A DNA stretch of 15,499 nucleotides from Bifidobacterium breve (lineage in GTDB: Bacteria; Actinomycetota; Actinomycetes; S36-B12), in the NCBI GenBank assembly GCA_945870085.1, contig CAMBQX010000023.1:1-15499 (forward strand). Reading direction: 5' to 3'. The notes below the pieces were generated by a model. That model had not been told where the DNA came from. It made no database searches and worked only from the letters and a program-made list of their open reading frames with translations. Positions 7,170 to 14,791 of the stretch are shown in pieces (within the stretch, counting starts at the first letter, position 1; every line of letters begins with the position of its first letter). Both the position numbers and the translations under genes were made by a program.

Positions 7170-10064
7170 ATGGGTTCACGAAAGCATCAAAGTTCGGTCC
7201 CCTCAGGTCCGGCTGCGCACTCGGTCGACGCAGACCAGCCCGAGCACTTTGGGCTGCGGGTCAACGGGAACCTGTCCAACTACCCCCCGGCTGATCAATG
7301 GGATGACTACGTCATGTACGACGCCAAAGCCCACCCACGTAAGGTGGGACGAAACTACATGCTGGTGCCCACCACTTGCTTTAACTGTGAATCAGCCTGT
7401 GGGCTTTTGGCCTATGTCGACAAAGAGACCAACGAGGTCACCAAAATCGAAGGTAACCCGGCCCACCCGGGGTCTCGGGGTCGCAACTGTGCCAAGGGCC
7501 CGGCCACTCTGAATCAGATAAGCGACCCCGAACGCATTCTTTATCCACTCAAGCGTGTTGGCGCTCGTGGCAGCAATCAATTCGAGCGGGTGTCATGGGA
7601 TGAGGCCCTTGATGACGTAGCCGGCCGTATCCGCAAGGCCATAATCGAAGAGCGCCGTGATGAGGTTATTTATCATGTGGGCCGCCCCGGTGAAGATGGC
7701 TTTGCCGAGCGAGTGCTTTTGGCCTGGGGGGTTGATGGCCATAACAGTCACACCAATGTCTGCTCGGCCGGCGCCCGGCTCGGCTACAGCCTGTGGGGAG
7801 GTTACGACCGGCCATCGCCGGACTATGCAAATGCCAAGGTGATCCTGCTCATCTCAAGTCACCTCGAAGCCGGCCACTATTTCAACCCGCATGCCCAGCG
7901 CATAATGGAAGCCAAAATGCGCGGGGACGCAACTTTGGTTGTTGTTGATCCACGACTCTCCAATACTGCGGCGCACGCCGACATGTGGATGTCGCCGTGG
8001 CCGGGCAGTGAAGCCGCAATGCTGCTGGCCATCGCGGCCCATTTGTTGCGTAATGACAATGTCGCCTGGGATTACCTGAATCGCTGGGTTAATTGGCGCG
8101 ACTACCTGCGCAATATGCACCCGGATGCAGATCCTGATGATTTTGAGGATTTCAAAACTCGCCTCACCGCGGATTACCAGAAGTACACCTTCGAGTATGC
8201 CGCGCAGGAGTGCAAAATTCCGGCCGCGCAGATCGAGAAGCTCGCTGAAATCGTCTCGAAGGCTGATGGGCGATTAGCCGCACACGTTTGGCGCGCTGCT
8301 ACCGCAGGCAATCTTGGCGGTTGGATGGTTTCGCGTGCGCTTTTCTTTTTGACTGTTCTTACCGGAAGCGTTGGTACCAAGGGTGGAACCAGCCCCAATG
8401 GCTGGAACAAGATCATCCCGCACGGGCCTGATATGCCCGGTGGCCACGACCTTTGGAACAAGATGCTCTGGCCGGCGGAATTCCCGCTATCAACCAATGA
8501 GATGTCGATCCTCTTACCGCACTTCTTGCAAGATGGTCGCGGGAAACTTGATGTCTACTTCTCTAGGGTCTATAACCCCATCTGGACAAACCCCGATGGA
8601 TTTTCATGGATCGAAGCTCTGACCGATGAAAGTAAAGTCGGCTGCCACGTGGCGCTAACGCCGACCTGGTCTGAGACGGCTTCGTTCGCCGACTACGTGC
8701 TGCCTATGGGCCATAGCACTGAGCGCCATGACACGCAGTCATACGAGCAATACGGTGGCAAGTGGCTGGGCTTCAGGCAGCCGGTGCGACGGGTTGCCAT
8801 GGAGAAAATGGGCCAGACGTTCACCGATACCCGTGACGTGAACCCCGGTGAAGTCTGGGAAGAGAACGAATTCTGGTTTGAGTTGTCATGGCGAATTGAC
8901 CCAGATGGGTCACTTGGCATCCGTAAATTCTTTGAGGCGCCGGGTCGTCCCGGTGAAAAAATTACGGTTGATGAGTATTACTCGTGGATCTTTGAAAACA
9001 CCGTGCCCGGACTGCCGGCTAAAGCCGCCTCCATGGGCCTAACGCCACTTGAGTTCATGCGCAAGTACGGTGCCTACGAGGTTGCGAGTGATCTGTACCG
9101 CCAAGATGAGCGGAGCCTTAGTGCTGTTGAACGTGATGGGGCGGTAGCCGACGATATGGGGGTGCTGCGCAAGCCAACAACCATGGACTCAACGCCACCC
9201 TTGGTCGGCGAAGCAGGGTCGGTCGGTGTGGTTCTGGACGACGGTAGCGAGGTAGCGGGATGGTTGACCCCCTCGCGCCGCCTCGAATTGTTCTCCTCGA
9301 CGATGGTCGACTTCGGTTGGCCAGAGTATGCAACCCCTGGATATATCGAGTCGCATGTTTCAGCTGCTCAAATTGACCCAGCACAAGGTGAGATGGTATT
9401 GATACCGACTTTCCGACTGCCAACCTTGATGCATACCCGATCTGGAAATGCTAAGTATCTGAATGAGATTTCCAATAAGCACCCGATGTGGATGAATAGC
9501 ATCGATGCCGAACGAATCGGCTTGAAGACCGATGACATGGTGCGTGTCACCACTGAGATTGGGCATTTTGTTGCCCGCATCTGGTCGACTGAAGCTATCC
9601 GCCCTGGGGTGGTGGCACTGTCGCACCACATGGGTCGCTGGCGCACGGCTGAGAATGCCGGTAGCCGTTGGGTGATGGGCTTAGTCGATATCGGCCGAAT
9701 GGATGATGGCCGTTGGCGGTTGCGCTATAAGGAGCACGTCAAGCCATTTGAGAGTGAGGATCCGGATTCAATGCGGATCAATTGGGAGGATCCAGGCGTT
9801 CATCAGAACTTGGCATTCCCGGTGCACCCTGACCCTTGGTCAGGAATGCAGTGCTGGCACCAGAAAGTCGTCATTGAGAAAGCGCATGCTGACGATCAAT
9901 ATGGCGATGTTGTTGTCGATACCAAGCGCTCGCGGGAGGTGTACCAAGAGTGGCTAACGAAGACTCGGCCAGGGCCAAGTGCCTCGGGGATGCGGCGCCC
10001 AGAATTCATGATGCGGCCGGTCAAGCCAGTGCGTCGCGCTTTTTACGCAAACCCGGATAGTTAG
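7170..10064 (+). CDS. soeA: Cytoplasmic sulfite dehydrogenase, molybdopterin catalytic subunit (SoeA type)
   Basis: The 964-residue bis-MGD molybdoenzyme belongs to the DMSO reductase family and is proposed to oxidise sulfite to sulfate. The N-terminal [4Fe-4S] site is complete: Cys70, Cys73, Cys77 and Cys107 (TTCFNCESACG ... RGRNCAKGP). The probable Mo ligand is Cys198 in HTNVCSAGARLGYSLWGGYD. The C-terminal molydopterin dinucleotide-binding domain begins near residue 741 (EMVLIPTFRLPTLMHTRSGN) and includes the VRVTTEIGHFVARI and VALSHHMGRW stretches. There is no twin-arginine signal, so the enzyme should stay in the cytoplasm, as SoeA does and unlike periplasmic SorAB. It starts 37 bases after the FeS/anchor fusion and is followed by tauE. 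The length matches SoeA (about 970) as recalled. Family assignment is strong; the sulfite substrate is inferred from the neighbours. PsrA/PhsA-like enzymes are the main alternative. Confidence 0.83.
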   Translation: MGSRKHQSSVPSGPAAHSVDADQPEHFGLRVNGNLSNYPPADQWDDYVMYDAKAHPRKVGRNYMLVPTTCFNCESACGLLAYVDKETNEVTKIEGNPAHPGSRGRNCAKGPATLNQISDPERILYPLKRVGARGSNQFERVSWDEALDDVAGRIRKAIIEERRDEVIYHVGRPGEDGFAERVLLAWGVDGHNSHTNVCSAGARLGYSLWGGYDRPSPDYANAKVILLISSHLEAGHYFNPHAQRIMEAKMRGDATLVVVDPRLSNTAAHADMWMSPWPGSEAAMLLAIAAHLLRNDNVAWDYLNRWVNWRDYLRNMHPDADPDDFEDFKTRLTADYQKYTFEYAAQECKIPAAQIEKLAEIVSKADGRLAAHVWRAATAGNLGGWMVSRALFFLTVLTGSVGTKGGTSPNGWNKIIPHGPDMPGGHDLWNKMLWPAEFPLSTNEMSILLPHFLQDGRGKLDVYFSRVYNPIWTNPDGFSWIEALTDESKVGCHVALTPTWSETASFADYVLPMGHSTERHDTQSYEQYGGKWLGFRQPVRRVAMEKMGQTFTDTRDVNPGEVWEENEFWFELSWRIDPDGSLGIRKFFEAPGRPGEKITVDEYYSWIFENTVPGLPAKAASMGLTPLEFMRKYGAYEVASDLYRQDERSLSAVERDGAVADDMGVLRKPTTMDSTPPLVGEAGSVGVVLDDGSEVAGWLTPSRRLELFSSTMVDFGWPEYATPGYIESHVSAAQIDPAQGEMVLIPTFRLPTLMHTRSGNAKYLNEISNKHPMWMNSIDAERIGLKTDDMVRVTTEIGHFVARIWSTEAIRPGVVALSHHMGRWRTAENAGSRWVMGLVDIGRMDDGRWRLRYKEHVKPFESEDPDSMRINWEDPGVHQNLAFPVHPDPWSGMQCWHQKVVIEKAHADDQYGDVVVDTKRSREVYQEWLTKTRPGPSASGMRRPEFMMRPVKPVRRAFYANPDS

Positions 10065-10116
10065 AGGTGTTGAACACAGCCGCGGGGCGTCGAACAACAG
10101 ACAAGGCGATTGATTC

Positions 10117-11073
10117 ATGCTTGCAGTAGCCGGGGCATTAGCAATTTTAATTGGTTTGGCGGTTGGCATTTTGGGCGGTGGTGGTTCGATCTTAACCACC
10201 CCGCTTCTTGTTTATGTGATGGGCTTCGATACAAAAGACGCCATTGCTGCAAGCTTGTTCGTGGTGGGGGTCACCTCAGCATTTGGCTTGATCAGTCATG
10301 CGCGAGGCCATCGCGTGCGCTGGCGCACCGGGCTGATATTTGGGTCCGCCGGGATGGTGGGCGCGTTCATCGGTGGGCAAGTTGGCTCACATCTGCCAGG
10401 TGCGGTGTTGATGGCGGCTTTTGCGGTCATGATGGGCGTAACGGCGATTGCGATGATCCGGGTCCGCCCAAAGATTAAGGCCAAATCCCACAAAGGCCTA
10501 CCTATTTTTCGGATTCTGCTTGATGGGGCGGTGGTTGGGTTCGTCACCGGCCTGGTGGGTGCCGGTGGGGGGTTCTTAGTGGTGCCAGCCTTAGCGATTC
10601 TCGGCGGAATGCCGATGCCAATTGCTGTTGGCACCTCCCTCCTTGTTGTCATGATGAAGTCAACCGCCGGTTTCTTGGGCTATGCGGTGACGTTCGGTAA
10701 TGGCAGCTTCGTGAGTTGGAATCCCGCAATACAAATTGATTGGCTGGTCACCATTGTGATCACCATCGGTGCGGTTGCCGGCGCCTTGGTCGGCAGTAGT
10801 TTTGTTGGCCGAGTGCATCCAGACCGACTTCGCAAAGCATTCGGCTGGTTTGTGCTGGTTATGGCGTTCTTTATATTGAGTCAGGAGTTGGGCGCAACCA
10901 TCATCGATTTTGCGGGAGACTCACCGGTTCAGGCCATTGAGGTCTTAGCTGGTGTCTTGCTGATGCTCGCGCTTATTATCTTCTTGGTCCGGTGGCCGGC
11001 TAAAGAGCCCTTGGCTGACTTTGACGACCCTGCGGGAGCCGAAGAGTTTGACGTCAAAACCGATCGAGGCTAA
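10117..11073 (+). CDS. tauE: TauE/SafE family exporter, probable sulfite exporter
   Basis: The 318-residue membrane protein belongs to the TauE/SafE family. It has about eight to nine hydrophobic helices arranged as two homologous halves, each opening with a glycine-rich motif: VGILGGGGSILTTPLLVY at about 16-33 and TGLVGAGGGFLVVPALAI at about 144-161. The short cytoplasmic loop around residue 115-130 is Lys/Arg-rich and the tail (295-318) is acidic and soluble. In taurine-degrading bacteria such proteins export sulfite or sulfate, which fits its place last in this operon, 52 bases after soeA. The ribosome binding site is weak (AAGG about 10 bases upstream of ATG 10117). The family also carries other anions, so the substrate is inferred from context. 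It ends 15 bases before the convergent amidotransferase gene. Confidence 0.85.
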   Translation: MLAVAGALAILIGLAVGILGGGGSILTTPLLVYVMGFDTKDAIAASLFVVGVTSAFGLISHARGHRVRWRTGLIFGSAGMVGAFIGGQVGSHLPGAVLMAAFAVMMGVTAIAMIRVRPKIKAKSHKGLPIFRILLDGAVVGFVTGLVGAGGGFLVVPALAILGGMPMPIAVGTSLLVVMMKSTAGFLGYAVTFGNGSFVSWNPAIQIDWLVTIVITIGAVAGALVGSSFVGRVHPDRLRKAFGWFVLVMAFFILSQELGATIIDFAGDSPVQAIEVLAGVLLMLALIIFLVRWPAKEPLADFDDPAGAEEFDVKTDRG

Positions 11074-11088
11074 GTGCCCTTGAATTTC

Positions 11089-11739
11089 TCAGGTATCAGC
11101 TAGGAAGGTATCGAGCAGTAAGGCAGTTCGCGAACTGTTGGCCTGGGCGTCAGCGGCAAGTGCGGCGGTGAGCGGCTGCCAATCGTGTTCTGGGGCGCCG
11201 AGGGCAATCGCCATGCGTTCCAAAATCTCCGCTGTTACCTCTATATGGGGTTGCAGCCCCCATGCTGAGCCCTTCCGGAAGATCAGGTCACCGTGTTGGT
11301 AGGTGCCAATGATTTGGCATCCGGGCGGCGCGGTTATTACGTCGTCATGCCAGATCACCCATGGTCCTGCAAATACTTTGGCTTGGGATGCCGTGGTATC
11401 AATTGCGTTGTAACCGCGAAAGGTCTCGGGCATTCTTTGAACCGTGCCTCCCAGCGCGCAAGCTAAAATTTGGGCCCCAAAGCAGATACCAAGATAAGGC
11501 CGGCCTTGGCCCACCCAATCGGCAACCATTGCGATCTCGGCCGCCGCGGGTGGCTGGAGATGGCCCGCGGCCACCGACGTTGGTGAACCCATGACGATCA
11601 AAAGATCACCTTGGGGGAGCGGGCCACCTAATTCGCGGTGGCTTCTGGCGACCTTGAAGTCATTCCTGGCGAGCCAGGGCTCTAGATGCCCAAATTCATT
11701 GGCAATATCGGCGTGTGAGAGCACGATCGCGGTTGCCAC
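11089..11739 (-). CDS. Class I glutamine amidotransferase-like protein
   Basis: The 216-residue protein has the GATase1 fold. The nucleophile elbow is PYLGICFGAQ with Cys86, preceded by LLIVMGSP, and the second active-site segment is WGLQPHIEV with His165 and Glu167, giving a complete Cys-His-Glu triad. The His segment departs from the usual QFHPE spelling (QPHIE). Stand-alone members of this group (GuaA-N-like, often labelled GMP synthase-like) hydrolyse glutamine or gamma-glutamyl substrates, but the substrate here cannot be told. It starts with GTG and has no ribosome binding site; a TANNNT box (TAGATT) ends 7 bases upstream, suggesting leaderless transcription. It is transcribed towards tauE, so it is not part of the taurine operon. 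A C-terminal extension of about 40 residues after the triad is not recognised. Confidence 0.8.
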   Translation of the reverse strand: MATAIVLSHADIANEFGHLEPWLARNDFKVARSHRELGGPLPQGDLLIVMGSPTSVAAGHLQPPAAAEIAMVADWVGQGRPYLGICFGAQILACALGGTVQRMPETFRGYNAIDTTASQAKVFAGPWVIWHDDVITAPPGCQIIGTYQHGDLIFRKGSAWGLQPHIEVTAEILERMAIALGAPEHDWQPLTAALAADAQANSSRTALLLDTFLADT

Positions 11740-11752
11740 CTTTGGGAATCTA
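11740..11752 (-). promoter_or_regulatory. Possible -10 box for leaderless transcription of the amidotransferase gene
   Basis: On the minus strand TAGATT (plus 11747-11752) fits the actinobacterial TANNNT -10 pattern and is followed by exactly 7 bases (CCCAAAG) and then the GTG start at 11739. That spacing would put the transcript start at the GTG itself, which would explain the missing ribosome binding site. A TTG-type -35 (TTGAGC, plus 11774-11779) is 21 bases away, longer than usual, so support rests on the -10 box alone. Confidence 0.35.
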
Positions 11753-11833
11753 TCGGTAGCCGGGAATCGAGATGCTCAACCCCACGGGGACGGGGGTTTC
11801 TACTCAATTCGGGACGAACCAGCTTGCCGGATA

Positions 11834-11860
11834 TTGCAGGCAGCACCATAATTTTATAAG
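11834..11860 (+). promoter_or_regulatory. Weak candidate promoter for the 934-residue protein gene
   Basis: TTGCAG (11834-11839) and TATAAG (11855-11860) are separated by 15 bases in the A+T-rich part of the 186-base divergent intergenic region (11740-11925). The spacing is short of the ideal 17 and the -35 is a partial match, so this is only a candidate. It would give a leader of about 60 bases. The rest of the region shows a tiny CCCC-AC-GGGG inverted repeat near 11780 and nothing else I can name. Confidence 0.22.
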
Positions 11861-11925
11861 GCAGAAATGTCTGCGCCAGTTGGTATTTATGGCGAAACAG
11901 GATCGTTTGGGAGGGAAGGCGACTG

Positions 11926-14730
11926 ATGTCTGGCCAAACCCCAGCACCTGCGCAGGATTTCGACGACGAAAAGCTGAGAAAGTCCATAGGCGCGTCACAG
12001 GGGCCAGAGCAAGACCAAGGGTCAGCTCCCGTGAACTCACCAAGGCTGTCAAAGACGCGGCCGCAGACCCACTCCAATGTCGACCCCAAGACCATGGATC
12101 GGATGAAGGCCGCCTACGAGCATGATGTGGCCTCCGGAAATCTGGCACCGGGCGCCCGGTTCCTCAAAGGGGCGCTAGAGACTCGATCGGGCTCAGGGTC
12201 GGCCATGGCTGTCAACGACGCAGCTAACTCCGTACATGATGTTGCGAGTTCGACCGGTGGGAAGGTGGTCGGAAAAGCCGCCAAGAGTCTTATCGGCGGA
12301 GATCCGGCCAAACTCATTGCGTCCGGTACGACCGTGGTGCAAGCCGGCGCCCAGGCCCTTGATCAAAACGATCCAGGACGCAATGCCGAATATGCCAGAA
12401 GCAAGCGCGTATACGAGAAGTCAAGTGCCAATCGCCAAAGTGCCATCGAGGCCCTTCACGCGGAGAAAATTAAGAAAGGCGATCAACTCACTGACGAGCA
12501 ACAGGCCCACCGATCCGAGACCGTCAGGAGCGCATGGCAAGCCACTGCTCGCAACTTAGGCAAGGGCCTTAAAACCGCAGCCCTTGCTAAAGCAACCGGT
12601 AACAGCGGTGAACTGCTCAGTGAAAACAAGATGAAGCACACGGAAGGTGGGCAGACTGATCTGGCCGAGGGCGAAGTGGCCAAAAAGGCGGACGTACTCG
12701 AGGGTTCAATCCTTGGCAACACTAAGCGCAAGTTGTTAAAAGGAAATGCGCAGAAACTCTCCGTGGACCGCAAGGAGACTCTCGAAGGTCTTGAGGATCA
12801 CCGGGGGAGTCTCGAGGGTCAGGCCGAAGCCGAGAAAGCACTCAGGAAAATCGGGGTCGCGGATACAGCAGATCTCCATGACGACCCCAAGGATGCCTAC
12901 TCCTTCATGGATGAAGATGCTGCCAAAAAGGGGCACAATGCGGGCATAAAAGCACTTAATAAAACCAAGAAGGAAGAGCTCAAGGATCGCAAGAAAAGCA
13001 CCACATTTAGTTCACATCAAGCTTTGCATGCGGGCGAACAAACTCAGTACGACGCCTCGAAAGCGGAGTACGACTCTGCAACGAGTGAAGCGGTGGCATT
13101 ACGTGAGGCACATCTGAAGAAGCACACTGACACCTACCAGGAGCTGCATAAAGAAACTCCAAAGGGCCTCAGTAAAAGATTAAGCTATGTCACCGGTGCA
13201 AAACCATTGTCTGAAGAGGAGACCCATAGGAAGAAGCACGCCAAGGCTGAGATGATGCGACTTGGGACGCCACACACGCTTGAGAATCTTCAGGGTTACA
13301 TGTCAGAAGAGCAACTGGCGCGAGCAAAACCTCATGACCGAACTATGAAGAACTTGGAGAGCGTTCGAGATACTGGTCTCAGTCTGGACCAACATGACAC
13401 GATGGCAGCGCACGAAGCAGGACTTGCCGATATAGAAGATCGAAAGAAGACGGGCCTGTCCAAGAGCGACCAAGCGGAGCTTGCGCAAACCAAACGGCGA
13501 ATCGCACTTGTCCACGAATCTCAAAGTGAGCACAACGAGACCATTAAGGAAAACCTGGGGAAGACAGCGGACGCCCATGGGCGCATCGGTGGCGTGGATC
13601 GCGGCGACAGTGTTGACCCGAGCACGTACCAAAGAACGGTCGCGGGGACACTCGCTCAAGGTGCTGTAGCAACCGCTGAGGGACTTCGCACAGGAGCATC
13701 GATTCTTGGCGGCTCAGACAAGGCCGGCCGGGCTGCATTGGATGATCGAAAGTTCGGTCAGGCGGCACTCACAGGAACCATGGGCGTCATTCACGAGGTT
13801 GGCGGCATAGTGGCGCAATCAACGGGCGTGCCCATTGACACCAAGACAGCTGTTAAGCCCGTTCAGGGATTGATGCATGGAAGCGCCGATATCCTCGGAA
13901 GCATTGCCGGAGCAAGGGCTGACAAGGAAGACAAGAACACAGTGCAACGTGAGTTGTCCGAGGGAGAGCGACGGACGAACGCGGCTAAGTCGCCGGTCGA
14001 CTGGAAGGGAAGCACCGACCACGGACAGGCACCCACAGATTACGCGAGCATGTTTCACGCCGGAGTGTCTGAGGTCGATGAAAATCTGACCGAAGTAAGT
14101 CCGGATTACGCTGCAGGTAAGGAAAAGGTCAATGATTTAGTTTCTTCGACAACGGAAGCTGCAAAGCAGTCACTCGCGGAGCAGGGAAATGCGCCCGCTG
14201 AGACTGAAGGTGAGACCGCTACATCTACCGTCCCGGTTCATGAGGATGAGAAAGAGTCCGCGGAACCTGATGCCACGGTTCACGAGGATGAAAGTGCGAC
14301 CGCTGAGCCTGAAAATGTGACCGGTCAGGATGAAATCCCCGCGCAGGAGGCTGAAGCGCCCGCTGAGAAGGAAGAGGAAGAAGAATGGTGGGCAGACAAA
14401 AAGGAGAAGCCCGAAGCCGACGGACCTACCGTGCCGACACCCGTTGTCGGACCCGACCCTGTTCACAAGCCAAAGCTTGATCTTGCACAGGTCCGTGCCG
14501 CCGGTCGAAAGTCAACGGCTGAACAAGCAGGTAAGCACCATGATCCGACCTCTCAAGTTTCTGATCAGACTAAACAGGAATACACGTCCCCAGAGCTAAA
14601 TCAGTATTCGTGGAAGACCATGAAGACCAGTGGGCAGCGTATTCGCCGAGGAGCTCAGAACGCCTGGAAGCGCACCAAGAACTTTGGAAAGCGGATGAGC
14701 GGTCGCATCAGTAGATTCTTTGGTCGCTAA
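11926..14730 (+). CDS. Large hydrophilic cysteine-free protein of unknown function (934 aa)
   Basis: I do not recognise this protein. The 934 codons are uninterrupted and start at ATG 11926 behind a very strong ribosome binding site (GGGAGGGAAGG, 11909-11919, 6-base spacing), so it is probably made. It has no signal peptide, no convincing transmembrane helix and not one cysteine. Layout: a Gln/Pro/Ser-rich start (1-60); a Gly/Ala/Val-rich patch (about 102-147); a long Lys/Glu/Ala-rich, probably helical or coiled-coil region (about 148-565); a second Gly/Ala-rich patch (about 570-665); a low-complexity acidic Glu/Ala/Pro region with VHEDE repeats (about 755-825); and a basic tail (895-934) with 13 Lys/Arg and no acidic residue. 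It stands alone, divergent from the amidotransferase and convergent with hutH. A scaffold, surface or secreted effector-like, or phage-derived protein are all possible; none can be chosen from sequence alone. Confidence 0.8.
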   Translation: MSGQTPAPAQDFDDEKLRKSIGASQGPEQDQGSAPVNSPRLSKTRPQTHSNVDPKTMDRMKAAYEHDVASGNLAPGARFLKGALETRSGSGSAMAVNDAANSVHDVASSTGGKVVGKAAKSLIGGDPAKLIASGTTVVQAGAQALDQNDPGRNAEYARSKRVYEKSSANRQSAIEALHAEKIKKGDQLTDEQQAHRSETVRSAWQATARNLGKGLKTAALAKATGNSGELLSENKMKHTEGGQTDLAEGEVAKKADVLEGSILGNTKRKLLKGNAQKLSVDRKETLEGLEDHRGSLEGQAEAEKALRKIGVADTADLHDDPKDAYSFMDEDAAKKGHNAGIKALNKTKKEELKDRKKSTTFSSHQALHAGEQTQYDASKAEYDSATSEAVALREAHLKKHTDTYQELHKETPKGLSKRLSYVTGAKPLSEEETHRKKHAKAEMMRLGTPHTLENLQGYMSEEQLARAKPHDRTMKNLESVRDTGLSLDQHDTMAAHEAGLADIEDRKKTGLSKSDQAELAQTKRRIALVHESQSEHNETIKENLGKTADAHGRIGGVDRGDSVDPSTYQRTVAGTLAQGAVATAEGLRTGASILGGSDKAGRAALDDRKFGQAALTGTMGVIHEVGGIVAQSTGVPIDTKTAVKPVQGLMHGSADILGSIAGARADKEDKNTVQRELSEGERRTNAAKSPVDWKGSTDHGQAPTDYASMFHAGVSEVDENLTEVSPDYAAGKEKVNDLVSSTTEAAKQSLAEQGNAPAETEGETATSTVPVHEDEKESAEPDATVHEDESATAEPENVTGQDEIPAQEAEAPAEKEEEEEWWADKKEKPEADGPTVPTPVVGPDPVHKPKLDLAQVRAAGRKSTAEQAGKHHDPTSQVSDQTKQEYTSPELNQYSWKTMKTSGQRIRRGAQNAWKRTKNFGKRMSGRISRFFGR
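14236..14322 (+). repeat. Degenerate tandem repeat coding for acidic VHEDE units
   Basis: Two adjacent units of 42 and 45 bases encode VHEDEKESAEPDAT (residues 771-784) and VHEDESATAEPENVT (785-799). A decayed third unit, GQDEIPAQEAEAPAE, follows at once. Both full units share HEDE followed by an AEP core. They sit in the acidic low-complexity region of the 934-residue protein and probably arose by slippage or unequal exchange. The third-position differences show that the copies are not recent. Confidence 0.6.
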
Positions 14731-14732
14731 GT

Positions 14733-14780
14733 AAAAAACGCGGCACTCACTCTCGGGCCACTGTCTTACCGTGCCTCGCG
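14733..14780 (-). terminator. Rho-independent terminator of hutH
   Basis: Read on the minus strand just after the hutH stop, CGCGAGGCAC (14780-14771) can pair with GTGCCGCG (14746-14739), leaving a 2-base bulge and a loop of 24 bases. Six T residues follow (14738-14733). The layout is that of an intrinsic terminator for hutH, although the loop is longer than usual. On the plus strand no T-run follows the stem, so it would serve the 934-residue gene poorly. Confidence 0.5.
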
Positions 14781-14791
14781 GGTTGGTTGGT

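Noticed and set aside
10067..10100. Near-repeats GTTGAACA and GTCGAACA between soeA and tauE, with TGTT-G-AACA inverted repeat
   Set aside because: They are too short and imperfect to distinguish from chance, and there is no promoter or terminator signature around them.
11740..11925. Small protein or RNA gene in the divergent intergenic region
   Set aside because: No frame with a ribosome binding site and no tRNA-like or strong paired structure was found; only weak promoter-like boxes.
14735..14780. Stem-loop as a terminator for the 934-residue gene on the plus strand
   Set aside because: No T-run follows the stem on the plus strand; the T-run is on the minus strand side, so it was assigned to hutH.
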